The notes under the pieces: model-generated | Told to the model about the DNA's origin: nothing | What the model saw: the letters and a program-made list of their open reading frames with translations, nothing else | Database searches by the model: none | Shown: one piece after another, positions 7,595-17,024 of the stretch | How the letters are laid out: every line of letters starts with the position of its first letter | Numbering within the stretch: the first letter of the stretch is position 1 | Position numbers and translations under genes: made by a program | NCBI GenBank assembly: GCA_963785815.1 | Contig: CAWAWN010000001.1 | Location: 1,054,001-1,118,000, forward strand | Direction: 5' to 3' | Origin: UBA4742 sp963785815 | GTDB taxonomy: Bacteria > Actinomycetota > Acidimicrobiia > Acidimicrobiales > Acidimicrobilacustridaceae | Length of the DNA stretch: 64,000 nt

Positions 7595-8809
7595 CTAGGG
7601 CGTGGTGGTCGACGTGGCGGAGCCGGCCGAACCGGACGATCCGCCCAGGTTGATGGTGCCGAGGCCGGAAGGCTTGGTGGTGCTGGTGCTCGACGAGGTG
7701 GCGCCCACCGGCGCCACGATGGTGCCGGTCTTGGCGTCCCACGAACCCCACTGCGGGTCGACGGTCACGTCGGCCTTCTTGGTGGCGGCGTCGAACCAGT
7801 TCTTGTAGTCGGTGAGGGCCTGGGTGGCGGCCGCCTTCTGCAGCTCGGTCTTGGCCTGGTCGAAGGTGAGGTCGCCCCGCGCCGACACGAACACCAGGAA
7901 GTAGCCCTCGGACCCCTTGACGGGCTGGCTCATGTCGCCCACGGGGCCGCTCCAGATGGCATCCTCCAGCGCCGGCTCGCTCTGGGTGTAGGTGCCCTTG
8001 GACTGGCAGCCCAGGTCACCGTCGGACTGCAGCCCCTCGCTGCTGGCCACCTGCGACGCGGCCGAGGCGAAGGTACCGGCCAGGCTGCCGGTCGAGCTGG
8101 TCGCCTGGCTGGCGATCTCGGTGCGCAGCTGGCTGGCCTGGCTCTGGGCGCTGGAGAAGTCCGACGCGCTGGGCGTCACGGGGTTGCCGCTCGAGTCGGT
8201 GCCGCCCGAGCCGGCCGGCACCTCGATCACGTACACGCACGCCTTGTTGGTGAACTGGCTGGGGTTCTTGTCGTACAGCTGCTGGAGGACAGCGGTCGCG
8301 CCCCGCTTCTGGGCGTACACCTTCTGCAGCGCGGTCTGGCCCGCCGTGGCGCGGATGAGGGCGGTCTTGAACGAGCCCAGCGAGTCGAGCACCTTCTTGC
8401 CCTCCGCCGCCGAGCCCGCCGTCTGCTGGCCGGTGCTCGGGTCGGTGGTGGAGGGCGCCAGCTGGGTCTGGAGCGACGTCTCGGCCGCCGAGAGGTCCGC
8501 GGTGGACAAGGTGATGTGTCGTCGGGCCAGCTCCTGGTCGATCAGGACGAAGGTGACCTGGTTGTTCAGCACCCCGGTGGTGAAGCTGGTGCTGTAGGTG
8601 TTGGCGTTCACCCCGGTGGTCTGGGTCTGGGCCTTGAGCGTCGGGTTGGCGTTGATGGCGTGCAGCCAGCTCACGAAGTCCTGGTTGGACAGGTCGGTGC
8701 CGTTGACCGTCACCGCCGTGCCGGACGTGGCCGAGCAGGCCGAGGCGACGATGCCCAAGGCCAGCGCGAGGGCAGCCAGGACCGAGGGGATCGAGCGGAG
8801 GCGGGTCAC
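7595..8809 (-). CDS. SurA/PrsA-like peptidyl-prolyl isomerase lipoprotein
   Basis: A 404-residue exported lipoprotein: signal peptide residues 1-24 with lipobox IVASAC (Cys25), a SurA-N-like helical region (NGTDLSNQDFVSWL), and a parvulin-like C-terminal part including DGDLGC and VKGSEGYFLVFV. The tail is rich in Ser/Thr/Gly. It probably assists folding of secreted proteins outside the membrane. Whether the isomerase site is active cannot be judged. The GTG start at 8809 lies 9 bases after a TAGGCT -10-like box, suggesting its own leaderless promoter despite lying between mfd and mazG. Confidence 0.85.
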   Translation of the reverse strand: MTRLRSIPSVLAALALALGIVASACSATSGTAVTVNGTDLSNQDFVSWLHAINANPTLKAQTQTTGVNANTYSTSFTTGVLNNQVTFVLIDQELARRHITLSTADLSAAETSLQTQLAPSTTDPSTGQQTAGSAAEGKKVLDSLGSFKTALIRATAGQTALQKVYAQKRGATAVLQQLYDKNPSQFTNKACVYVIEVPAGSGGTDSSGNPVTPSASDFSSAQSQASQLRTEIASQATSSTGSLAGTFASAASQVASSEGLQSDGDLGCQSKGTYTQSEPALEDAIWSGPVGDMSQPVKGSEGYFLVFVSARGDLTFDQAKTELQKAAATQALTDYKNWFDAATKKADVTVDPQWGSWDAKTGTIVAPVGATSSSTSTTKPSGLGTINLGGSSGSAGSATSTTTP

Positions 8810-8818
8810 AGCCCGGTC

Positions 8819-8824
8819 AGCCTA
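8819..8824 (-). promoter_or_regulatory. -10-like box TAGGCT, 9 nt before the foldase GTG
   Basis: Read on the minus strand, TAGGCT fits the actinobacterial TAnnnT -10 consensus. Its distance puts the transcription start at or next to the GTG, the leaderless arrangement seen repeatedly in this window. No clear -35 was found. Confidence 0.4.
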
Positions 8825-8873
8825 GGGAACGGGCGCGCGCCGCACCAGTCAGCCATCCGGGGTCGACGGGCGT

Positions 8874-11800
8874 TCACACCGGGGCCGGCTCGTCGGCCGG
8901 GATGAGCTCGCGCAGGGCGGCGATCACCGTCTCGGCCGATTCGGCCGCGGTCGACACCGGCAGCTGGAGGTGACGCAGGTCCTCCTTGTAGACGGTGTCC
9001 TTGTAGAGCCGGCGCAACCGGATCACCTTGCTGGTGGGCAGGTCCACCGGGGTGAGCCGGGCGATGTAGCGCGGGCCACCGAACCCGGGGCCCTTGGTCA
9101 CGGTGACCTCCCGCACACCGGTGCGCACGCACTCGGCTCGCAACCGCGCCACCGACAGCAGCGCCTGCGCCTCGGATGGCACCGGCCCGAACCGGTCGAC
9201 CCACTCGGCCGCGATGTCGTCCACCTCGGCCTCGGTGGTGACCGCGGCCAGGCGCCGGTAGGCCTCCAGCCGCAGCTCCTCCTTGCCCACGTAGTCGACG
9301 GGCAGGCTGGCGTCGAGGGGCAGCTCCAGCTTGATCTCGGCCGGCTCGCGCACGGGCTCGCCCTTCAGCTCGGCCACCGCCTCGGTCACCATCTGGCAGT
9401 ACAGGTCGTAGCCCACCGCCGCGATGTGGCCGGACTGGCCGGTGCCCAGCAGGTTGCCGGCGCCCCGGATCTCCAGGTCGCGCATGGCGATCTTGAAGCC
9501 CGAGCCCAGCTCGGTGGCCTCGCCGATGGTCTTGAGGCGCTCGTAGGCCTCCTCGGTGAGGGACCGATCGGGCGGGTAGAAGAGGTAGGCGTAGGCCCGG
9601 GAGCCGGCCCGCCCCACCCGACCGCGCAGCTGGTGGAGCTGGCCCAGGCCCAGCAGGTCGGCCCGGTCGACCACCAGCGTGTTGACGGTGGGCATGTCGA
9701 TGCCCGACTCGATGATGGTGGTGCACACCAGGACGTCGTGCTCGCCCTCCCAGAAGTCGATCACGGCCTGCTCGAGGGTGCCCTCGTCCATCTGGCCGTG
9801 GGCCACGGTGACCCGAGCCTCGGGCACCAGGCCGCGCACCTCGGCCGCCACCTTCTCGATGTCCTGCACCCGGTTGTGCACGAAGAAGACCTGGCCCTCG
9901 CGCAGCAGCTCACGGCGGATGGCCTCGCCCACGGCCCGGTCGTCCTGCTCGCCCACGTAGGTGAGGATGGGCTGGCGCTCGGCCGGGGCGGTGTTGAGCA
10001 GCGTGAGGTCGCGGATGCCGGTGAGGCTCATCTCCAACGTGCGCGGGATGGGCGTGGCCGTGAGGGTGAGCACGTCCACGTCGGCCCGCAGCGCCTTGAT
10101 GGCCTCCTTGTGGGTCACGCCGAAGCGCTGCTCCTCGTCCACCACCAGCAGGCCCAGGTCCTTGAAGGCGATGTCGCCCGACAGCAGCCGGTGGGTGCCG
10201 ATGACCACGTCGACCTCACCCGAGGCCACGCCGGCGGCCACGGCCCGGGCCTGGGCCGCGGTCAGGAAGCGGCTGAGCACCTCGACGCGCACCGGGTAGG
10301 GGGCGAAGCGCTCGGCGAAGGTCTGGAGGTGCTGTTGGGCCAGCAGGGTGGTGGGCACCAGCACGGCGGCCTGGCGGCCGTCCTGCACGGCCTTGAACAC
10401 GGCGCGCAGGGCCACCTCGGTCTTGCCGAAGCCCACGTCGCCACAGATCAGGCGATCCATGGGCACCGGCTCCTCCATGTCGGCCTTCACCTCGGCCACG
10501 GCGGTGTGTTGGTCGGGCGTGAGCTCGTAGGGGAACGCCTCCTCCAGCTCGTGCTGCCACGGGGTGTCGGGACCGAAGGCGTGGCCGGGGGTGTGCACCC
10601 GGGTCTGGTACAGCACGACCAGCTCCTGGGCGATCTCGGCCACCGCCGAACGCACCCGGGCCTTGGCCTTCTGCCAGTCGCCCCCACCCATGCGGCTCAG
10701 GCTCGGCGACTCGCCCCCGGTGTAGTGGCGCACGGCGTCGATCTGGTCGGACGGGACGTACAGGCGGTCGTCGCCGCGGTACTCGAGCAACAGGTAGTCG
10801 CGCTCGACGCCACCGATGGCGCGGGTCACCATGCCGCCGTAGCGGGCCACGCCGTGCTGGTAGTGCACCACGTAGTCTCCGGCCTTGAGGTCGTCGAAGT
10901 AGCCCTGTGCCTCGCGCCGGCGCGGCCGGGCTCGGCGGTGGGCCCGACGACGCCCGGTCACGTCGGACTCGGCCAGCACGGCCAACTTGATGGCCGGCAG
11001 CACGAACCCCCGCTCGAGGGGGGCCACGACCACGTCGAGGTCCACACCCTGCTCGCGCAGGAGCGTGCCGATGCGCGACGCCGAGCCGGCGCCGTCGGCG
11101 GCCACCACCACCCGATGGCCGTCGACCAGCAGATCCTTCAGCTGGCCGACCAGGCCGGCTCCATCGCCCACCACCGGGGCCCAGCCGGTGGCGGCCACCG
11201 TGGCGACGTCGGGGCCCTCGGGCACGGTGGTCACCGTCCAGGTGGGGGCGGTGGTGTGGACCAGGAGCCGGTCGAAGGGCAGGTGGAGCTGGGGGAGGTC
11301 GACGTGCGCCCCGCTCACGCCGGGATCCGCCCCGCCCACGCCGGGTTCCGCGGAGGAGCCGGGCACCCCCCAGGTCACGGCCAGGCTGGCCGCCAGGTCG
11401 GCCTCCTCGGCCAGGATGTCGGCGGCGCGGTCGCGCATCCGACGCGGCTCGACCAGCAGCACCTGCGACTCGGGTCCGACCAGGTCGAACAGCACCCGCT
11501 CCTCGGTGCTCAGCCAGGGCAGCCACGACTCCATGCCGTCGAAGATGAGCCCCTGGGCCAGGCGCTCCCACTGGTCGCGACCCCAGGGGTCGGTGGCGAT
11601 GCGCGCCTCGGCCCGGGCCCGCACCTCCTCGGTGGGCAGCAGCTCGCGGCAGGCGAACAGCTCGACCTCGGCGATGTCGACCGTCGAGCGCTGGTCGGAC
11701 ACCGAGAACTCGGTGAGCCGGTCGACCTCGTCGCCCCACAGGTCGATGCGCACCGGACCGTCGGCGGTGGAGCCGAAGACGTCGACGATCGAGCCGCGCA

Positions 11801-12359
11801 CTGCCACCTCGCCCCGGTGCTCGACCAGCTCCTCGCGCCGGTAGCCGGCCGCCACCAGGCGGGCCACCAGGTCGGTGGGGTCGAGGCGGTCCTGCTGGCC
11901 CACGATCACCGGCTCGATCTCGTCGACGTGGGGCCCGAGGCGTTGCACCAGGGCGCGCACCGGCGCCACCACCACCGCCGGCGCCGCCCCTCGCCGACCC
12001 TCGTCGCCGCCCTCGCCGGACGAGCCGCCGCCGGTGAGGCGCCAGATGGTGCGCAGCCGCCGGCCCATGGTCTCGACGCTGGGGCTGACCCGCTCGAAGG
12101 GCAGGGTCTCCCAGGCCGGGAACAGCTCGACCTGGTCGTCGCCCAGGAAGGCGGCCAGGTCGTGAGCCAGGCGCTCGGCGTCGGTGGTGGTGGGCACGGC
12201 CACCACCACCGGCCGGCGGGCGGTCAGGTCGACCAGGCCGGCCACCGTGATGGCCCGGGCCGGCTCGGGCACCGACAGGACCGCTGAGGAGCGTCCGAGG
12301 ACGCGCGCCAACCCGGGCTCGTGGTGCAGCAGGGGGGGTAGCTCGCGCAGGTCGGTCAT
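8874..12359 (-). CDS. mfd: Transcription-repair coupling factor Mfd
   Basis: A full-length 1161-residue protein with all expected parts: UvrB-homology domains in the first 350 residues, the RNA-polymerase-interaction/CarD-like domain (GDYVVHYQHGVARYGG), the superfamily 2 translocase with Walker A GDVGFGKTE and Walker B DEEQRFG, TATPIPRTL, and the TRG motif region QLRGRVGRAG. A basic insert of Arg/His residues precedes the CarD-like domain. Mfd displaces RNA polymerase stalled at lesions and recruits UvrA. It heads the mfd-foldase-mazG set. The ATG at 12357-12359 is followed by MTDLRELPPLLHHEPG, a normal N-terminus. Confidence 0.97.
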   Translation of the reverse strand: MTDLRELPPLLHHEPGLARVLGRSSAVLSVPEPARAITVAGLVDLTARRPVVVAVPTTTDAERLAHDLAAFLGDDQVELFPAWETLPFERVSPSVETMGRRLRTIWRLTGGGSSGEGGDEGRRGAAPAVVVAPVRALVQRLGPHVDEIEPVIVGQQDRLDPTDLVARLVAAGYRREELVEHRGEVAVRGSIVDVFGSTADGPVRIDLWGDEVDRLTEFSVSDQRSTVDIAEVELFACRELLPTEEVRARAEARIATDPWGRDQWERLAQGLIFDGMESWLPWLSTEERVLFDLVGPESQVLLVEPRRMRDRAADILAEEADLAASLAVTWGVPGSSAEPGVGGADPGVSGAHVDLPQLHLPFDRLLVHTTAPTWTVTTVPEGPDVATVAATGWAPVVGDGAGLVGQLKDLLVDGHRVVVAADGAGSASRIGTLLREQGVDLDVVVAPLERGFVLPAIKLAVLAESDVTGRRRAHRRARPRRREAQGYFDDLKAGDYVVHYQHGVARYGGMVTRAIGGVERDYLLLEYRGDDRLYVPSDQIDAVRHYTGGESPSLSRMGGGDWQKAKARVRSAVAEIAQELVVLYQTRVHTPGHAFGPDTPWQHELEEAFPYELTPDQHTAVAEVKADMEEPVPMDRLICGDVGFGKTEVALRAVFKAVQDGRQAAVLVPTTLLAQQHLQTFAERFAPYPVRVEVLSRFLTAAQARAVAAGVASGEVDVVIGTHRLLSGDIAFKDLGLLVVDEEQRFGVTHKEAIKALRADVDVLTLTATPIPRTLEMSLTGIRDLTLLNTAPAERQPILTYVGEQDDRAVGEAIRRELLREGQVFFVHNRVQDIEKVAAEVRGLVPEARVTVAHGQMDEGTLEQAVIDFWEGEHDVLVCTTIIESGIDMPTVNTLVVDRADLLGLGQLHQLRGRVGRAGSRAYAYLFYPPDRSLTEEAYERLKTIGEATELGSGFKIAMRDLEIRGAGNLLGTGQSGHIAAVGYDLYCQMVTEAVAELKGEPVREPAEIKLELPLDASLPVDYVGKEELRLEAYRRLAAVTTEAEVDDIAAEWVDRFGPVPSEAQALLSVARLRAECVRTGVREVTVTKGPGFGGPRYIARLTPVDLPTSKVIRLRRLYKDTVYKEDLRHLQLPVSTAAESAETVIAALRELIPADEPAPV

Positions 12360-12437
12360 GACGGGCAGGACTGGTCAGCGTATCGAGGCCATGGGTGGCG
12401 CCGGCGGGCCGGGACCGGCGAGCCAGGCGCAGACCGG

Positions 12438-13115
12438 TCAGCCAGCGTGTCGCAACGCGCCCGTCGACGGCCGGTCGATGCCGGAGGTGGCGACGAGGAT
12501 CGCGTCGGGGTCCAGCTGCTCGTCCGACAGCAGCTCGTCCGCCGCGTCGGCCAGCATCGGGATGTGGGCCGCCGACACCCGCAGCGCCGGCCGTCCAGCT
12601 GTCGCGGCGACGACCCGCCGAGCCAGCCACTCGGGTTCGGCGTAGCGCGCCGGCGTGCCCTCACGCCCGATCCTCTCCAGCCCGATCCGCCAACGGTCGA
12701 CATCGACGCCGTCGACCAGACCGATCAGGGACCGGTCGGGCGCGGCCACCGCCTCCAGGACGCGCCCGGTGGCCACGACCACGGCGTCGCGTGCCATCAG
12801 GCGACCGTCCAGCGCCAGCTCCGGCAGGATGTGGGCCGCGGCCCGCGCCGCTCCCCTCGAGAACCCGCCGGAGAGGAGCACCGTGCGGAGCGCGGCGGTC
12901 GCATGGCGGAACCAGGCCAACTGGTGGAAGCGGACATCGCAGGCCTGGTGCGTGGCGATGCCGGACGTGTACTCGTTCGCCTGCTTCGGTCGCAGCCGCA
13001 CCCCGGCCATGGCCGCGTAGTCGGGCAGGGCACAACCGACGAGGAAGTGGTCGCCGCTGGCGCCGTCCTCATCGGTCAACAGCATCCCCACCGCGATGTG
13101 CCCGACGTAGTTCAC
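12438..13115 (-). CDS. AcpH-like (DUF479-type) predicted phosphodiesterase
   Basis: A 225-residue protein whose N-terminus (NYVGHIAVGMLL, then LPDYAAMAG and a HQACDVRFHQ segment) resembles acyl-carrier-protein phosphodiesterase family proteins. The His and Asp residues at these places would be the metal ligands of that HD-like fold. The frame extends much further upstream, but the family start MNY fixes the GTG at 13113-13115, with GGAG nine bases before it; the GTG six bases upstream is the alternative. AcpH removes phosphopantetheine from ACP in E. coli; actinobacterial relatives are uncharacterised. It is convergent with nothing, lying between mfd (same strand) and the divergent transporter. 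Confidence 0.55.
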   Translation of the reverse strand: MNYVGHIAVGMLLTDEDGASGDHFLVGCALPDYAAMAGVRLRPKQANEYTSGIATHQACDVRFHQLAWFRHATAALRTVLLSGGFSRGAARAAAHILPELALDGRLMARDAVVVATGRVLEAVAAPDRSLIGLVDGVDVDRWRIGLERIGREGTPARYAEPEWLARRVVAATAGRPALRVSAAHIPMLADAADELLSDEQLDPDAILVATSGIDRPSTGALRHAG

Positions 13116-13373
13116 CGTCACCGGCTCCGATCGGACCGGCGGAGGCCCCGGCCCCCGAGCCGGGTCGGGCGGGGTGGGAGGTTCCTCGGGCGGGCCACGT
13201 GGTCGCCGTGGGCGTGAGGCGATGGCACTATCCACGATGCTACCGAGGTTGGCCTGTCGGCTTGATCGGCGCGGGTCCTCCGTCAGGTCGCGCCGACGCG
13301 CATGTGAACGCATGGTGGCGTCTGGCCCACTTCGGTTCCGTTACGGCTAGCGCGCGGTGTTGAATGGCAGGTC

Positions 13374-15374
13374 ATGGCCAAAGGCTCGCTGACCCAGGAC
13401 CGTTCGGCGATCAAGCCCCTGCCCCCGACCCTGCGGGTGGATCTGCCCGAGAGCCGGGGGTTCCGCCTCAAGTCCAAGGTGCTGGGTCGGGCCCTCAACA
13501 ACGACCAACTGGCCCACGAGCGCCTGGGCAAGCCCACCGCCCTGGCCGTGTTCGCCTCCGACGCCCTGTCCTCCACGGCGTACGCCACCGAGGAGATCCT
13601 GCGCACCCTGCTGTTCTTCGGGGCGGGCATCGGTCTGGCCGCCTTCAGCTACGTGGTGCCCATCACCGTCGCCCTGGTGTGCGTGCTGGTCATCCTGGTG
13701 TTCAGCTACCGCCAGACCATCAAGGCCTACCCGTCGGCCGGCGGGGCCTACATCGTCACCAAGGACAACCTGGGCATCATCCCCGCCCAGATCGCCGGGG
13801 TGTCGCTGCTGACCGACTACATCCTCACGGTGGCGGTGTCCACCTCGGCGGGCGTGGCCGCCCTCTACTCGGTGGTCCCGGCCCTGTACCCCTGGCGCAC
13901 GGTCATCGCCCTGTCCTTCATCGCCACCATCGCCATCGGCAACCTGCGGGGGGTGAAGGAGTCGGGCAAGGTCTTCGCCGTCCCCACCTACCTGTTCATC
14001 ATCGCCATGTTCACCATGATCGTGACCGGGCTGGTGAAGGCCACCATCGGCAGCGGGCTGCACCACGTGGTGCCCACCGACCCGGCCGCTCTGAAGGCCA
14101 CCGGCTCGGTCAGCATCTTCCTGCTGCTGCACGCCTTCGCCTCGGGCGGCGCGGCCATGACCGGCGTCGAGGCCATCTCCAACGGCGTGCCCGCCTTCAA
14201 GCCCGTCGAGTGGAAGCACGCCCGCGAGACCCTGATGGTGATGGGCGCCCTGCTCGGCGTCATGTTCCTCGGCATCTCGTGGCTGGCGGCCCGGATGCAC
14301 GTGGTCCCCAGCGACTCCAAGACGGTCATCGCCCAGATCGCCCAGGCCATCTACGGCACGTCGGCCCTCGGGCACGTGCTGTACGTGTTCACCCTGGGTG
14401 CCACCATGTTCATCCTGGTGCTGGCGGCCAACACCAGCTTCGCGGACTTCCCACGCCTGGCCAGCTTCGCGGCCGAGGACCGCTTCCTGCCCAAGCAGCT
14501 CACCAAGCGCGGCCACCGCCTGGTGTACTCCAACGGCATCATCGCCCTGGCCGTGGTGGCCGCCATCCCGGTGATCATCTTCCAGGCCGACGTGACCCGG
14601 CTGATCCCGCTCTACGCCATCGGCGTGTTCACCAGCTTCACGCTCTCCCAGGCCGGCATGGCCCGCAAGCACATCACCGACAAGGAGACGGGCTGGAAGG
14701 TGGGCCTGTTCGTCAACGGCCTCGGCGCGGTGACCACCGCCATCGTGACCGTCGTCATCGGCACCTTCAAGTTCGGCGGCGGGGCCTGGTTCATCATGGT
14801 GCTGGTCCCGGTGCTGGTGGTCGTGCTGGTGCGCCTGAACCGAGCCTACGAAGCCGAGAAGGCGGAGCTCGAGCACGAGGCCCGCGAGGCGGTCACGGCC
14901 CCGATCCTGCGCTACCACACCGTGCTGGTGATGATCGAGAACATCGACCAGAGCTCGGCTCGGGCCGTGCAGTACGCCCGCACGCTGACGCCCGACGACC
15001 TGCGAGCGGTGCACATCGCCACCGACGACGACCACGCCGCCGACCTGGCCGAGGAGTGGACCCGCCTGGGCCTGGCCCGGGTGCCGCTCGAGATCGTGGA
15101 GTGCCCCGACCGGCGCATCACCCGTTGCGCCCTGGAGGTGGTGGCCGAGGCCGCCTCCGAGGGCAACACCGAGGTCAGCGTCCTCATCCCCCGCCGCGAG
15201 TACACCCGGTTCTGGCACCGCTTCCTGCACGACCACACCGCCGACGCCATCGCCAAGGCGCTGGCCGACGTGCCCCACGCCAACGTGACCTTCGTGCCCT
15301 ACCACCTGGGCAAGCGGACCGACCTGGTGCTGGAGAGCTCCGGCCGCCACCGTCGGCTGCACCCGTCGCCATGA
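13374..15374 (+). CDS. KimA-type potassium transporter of the APC superfamily, copy 1
   Basis: A 666-residue membrane protein. About twelve hydrophobic segments (residues 55-490) are followed by a cytoplasmic domain of about 175 residues. It matches the Bacillus KimA (YdaO) pattern: SDALSSTAY with Asp63 and Tyr70, YRQTIKAYPSAGGAYIVTK, LTDYILTVAVS with Asp148 and Tyr149, and ANTSFADFPRLA. These residues correspond to the KimA potassium/proton site. KimA is a high-affinity K+/H+ symporter inhibited by c-di-AMP; whether this protein binds c-di-AMP cannot be read. The ATG at 13374 matches the N-terminus of copy 2. The stop overlaps the OB-fold gene (ATGA). Many annotations would call it simply an amino-acid permease. 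Confidence 0.82.
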   Translation: MAKGSLTQDRSAIKPLPPTLRVDLPESRGFRLKSKVLGRALNNDQLAHERLGKPTALAVFASDALSSTAYATEEILRTLLFFGAGIGLAAFSYVVPITVALVCVLVILVFSYRQTIKAYPSAGGAYIVTKDNLGIIPAQIAGVSLLTDYILTVAVSTSAGVAALYSVVPALYPWRTVIALSFIATIAIGNLRGVKESGKVFAVPTYLFIIAMFTMIVTGLVKATIGSGLHHVVPTDPAALKATGSVSIFLLLHAFASGGAAMTGVEAISNGVPAFKPVEWKHARETLMVMGALLGVMFLGISWLAARMHVVPSDSKTVIAQIAQAIYGTSALGHVLYVFTLGATMFILVLAANTSFADFPRLASFAAEDRFLPKQLTKRGHRLVYSNGIIALAVVAAIPVIIFQADVTRLIPLYAIGVFTSFTLSQAGMARKHITDKETGWKVGLFVNGLGAVTTAIVTVVIGTFKFGGGAWFIMVLVPVLVVVLVRLNRAYEAEKAELEHEAREAVTAPILRYHTVLVMIENIDQSSARAVQYARTLTPDDLRAVHIATDDDHAADLAEEWTRLGLARVPLEIVECPDRRITRCALEVVAEAASEGNTEVSVLIPRREYTRFWHRFLHDHTADAIAKALADVPHANVTFVPYHLGKRTDLVLESSGRHRRLHPSP

Positions 15375-15685
15375 GCGAGGTCCGCCACCACCCCGAGCAC
15401 ACGGTGCGCAAGGCGCTGGGTGAGTGCCGCTGGCGAGAGCGGGTGCTGGTGCAGGGCCGGGTGCGCGCCCTGCGGGTCCAGCCCTGGGAGGGTGGGGTGG
15501 CCACGCTGGAGTGCACGCTGGTCGACGAGACGGGCGGGCTGACCGTCATCTTCCAGGGCCGCCAGCGCATCGCCGGGATGCGGCTGGGCGCCCGCCTCGA
15601 GGTGGAGGGCACCATCATCGAGTCGCGCAACCAACTGGCCATCATGAACCCCGCCTACACCCTGCTCCCCGATCCCGGCACCTGA
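15371..15685 (+). CDS. OB-fold nucleic-acid-binding protein, copy 1
   Basis: A 104-residue protein made almost entirely of one OB fold: RVLVQGRVRALRV, then ATLECTLVDETGGLTVIFQG and RLGARLEVEGTI, the pattern of RecG-wedge/tRNA-anticodon-type OB domains. Its ATG overlaps the transporter stop, so the two are almost certainly translationally coupled. A small OB-fold gene near K+ transporters is known in mycobacteria (the Rv2690c-Rv2694c region). What nucleic acid it binds, and why it travels with a transporter, is not known to me. A second copy follows the second transporter at 19192. Confidence 0.75.
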   Translation: MSEVRHHPEHTVRKALGECRWRERVLVQGRVRALRVQPWEGGVATLECTLVDETGGLTVIFQGRQRIAGMRLGARLEVEGTIIESRNQLAIMNPAYTLLPDPGT

Positions 15686-15770
15686 CCGTTCCGCCGAGCG
15701 ACGCGGCAGGGTTCCCGGCCGGGCCGAGCACCGGCGCGGCGGACGACCGTGCCGACCGGGGCCGGATCGG

Positions 15771-15776
15771 TACGGT
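15771..15776 (+). promoter_or_regulatory. -10-like box TACGGT, 6 nt before the dehydrogenase ATG
   Basis: It fits TAnnnT and would place transcription initiation at the ATG at 15783. It suggests the sugar-dehydrogenase-like gene has its own leaderless promoter between the two transporter cassettes. No good -35 is visible. Confidence 0.35.
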
Positions 15777-15782
15777 CAGGTC

Positions 15783-17024
15783 ATGAGCCGACGGCTGTGT
15801 CCCGCGATGGCCACCCGGGCCGCGGCACGTGGCGCGGCCGTGGCCGCGGTCCTGGTGCTGGCCGCCGCGGCCTGCGGTTCGTCGAGCCCGCGACGGGCGT
15901 CCGGGCCCACCGCCACCGAACCCCCACCGATCGGCACCGCGGCGCCGGCGAGGGCCACCGCGGCCGCCTGCCCGGCTCAGCCCGACGTCACCCTGGCGCC
16001 CGGGGTCACCGGCGAGGAGCCCTACGTGACCCACCTGGCCTTCCCCGTGGCCCTGGCCTGGGCCCCCGACCGCCGGCTGTTCATCGCCCTGCGGGGTGGC
16101 ACCATCCTGGTGGCCGCCGGCACCGCCGTGTCCACCTTCACCACCGTGCCCACCGTCACCACCCAGCCCGACGGGGGCTCGAGCGAGCGGGGTCTGCTGG
16201 GCCTGGCCGTCAGCCCCTCGTACCCGCGGGACCACTTCGTGTACGCCCTGTACTCGCTGCCCGACCACGCCCACGAGGTGGTGGAGCGCTGGACCGACTG
16301 CGGTGGCCGCGCCACCGATCCGACCACCCTGATCGAGCTGCCCACCGGGGCGGACTGCTGCCACAAGGGCGGCCGGGTGGTGTTCGGACCCGACGGCGAC
16401 CTGTACGTCACGGTGGGCGACCAGCACTCGGTGCCGCCCCCGCCGGCAGGACCGAACCCACCGGTCCCGCAGGACACGACCGACGTGCGGGGCAAGGTCC
16501 TGCGCTACCGCCCCGACGGCACCATCCCCACCGACAACCCGTTCGGCCCCACCGATCCGGTGTGGGTGGCCGGCCTGCGCAACCCGTTCGGCCTGGGCTT
16601 CGGCGACGGCCGCGTGCTGGTCACCAGCAACGGCCCCTCGGGTGACGCCGGCTCCCCCGGGACGGGCTACGACCTGGCCCTGCTGGTGCACGCCGGCACC
16701 ATCGGCCAGTGGCCGTACTGCTACGGCTACAGCCATCCCGTCTCGCCCTACACGTCGTGCCAGGGTCGAGGGGCGCCGGACTGGAGCAGTGAGTCCACCA
16801 CCGTCGTGCCCACCGGGGTCACCTGGGTGGACAACCGGGGACCCGAGGCGCTGGCCGACCACTTCGTGTTCTGCACCGACGACGCCGGCATGCTGGTGTT
16901 CCAACCCGGCTCGCCCCACGCCAGCGTCGAGGTGGGCGCCGACGCCTGCCACCTGGACGTGGTGCAGGGCCCGGACCACGCCGTCTACTACTCGGACTCC
17001 ACCGCCGTGTTCCGTCTGGGGTGA
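15783..17024 (+). CDS. PQQ-dependent sugar dehydrogenase-like lipoprotein (GDH/YliI beta-propeller)
   Basis: A 413-residue lipoprotein: signal peptide with lipobox LAAAAC (Cys31), then a six-bladed propeller with the soluble glucose/sorbosone dehydrogenase signatures LAWAPDRRLFIALRGG, SSERGLLGLAVSP, KGGRVVFGPDGDLYVTVGD and VWVAGLRNPFGLGF. Such proteins oxidise aldose sugars with PQQ in the cell envelope. The catalytic His should lie in the GLLG/GDQ region but cannot be fixed without alignment. It sits between the two transporter/OB-fold cassettes and has no obvious functional link to them. No PQQ biosynthesis genes are in the window. Confidence 0.83.
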   Translation: MSRRLCPAMATRAAARGAAVAAVLVLAAAACGSSSPRRASGPTATEPPPIGTAAPARATAAACPAQPDVTLAPGVTGEEPYVTHLAFPVALAWAPDRRLFIALRGGTILVAAGTAVSTFTTVPTVTTQPDGGSSERGLLGLAVSPSYPRDHFVYALYSLPDHAHEVVERWTDCGGRATDPTTLIELPTGADCCHKGGRVVFGPDGDLYVTVGDQHSVPPPPAGPNPPVPQDTTDVRGKVLRYRPDGTIPTDNPFGPTDPVWVAGLRNPFGLGFGDGRVLVTSNGPSGDAGSPGTGYDLALLVHAGTIGQWPYCYGYSHPVSPYTSCQGRGAPDWSSESTTVVPTGVTWVDNRGPEALADHFVFCTDDAGMLVFQPGSPHASVEVGADACHLDVVQGPDHAVYYSDSTAVFRLG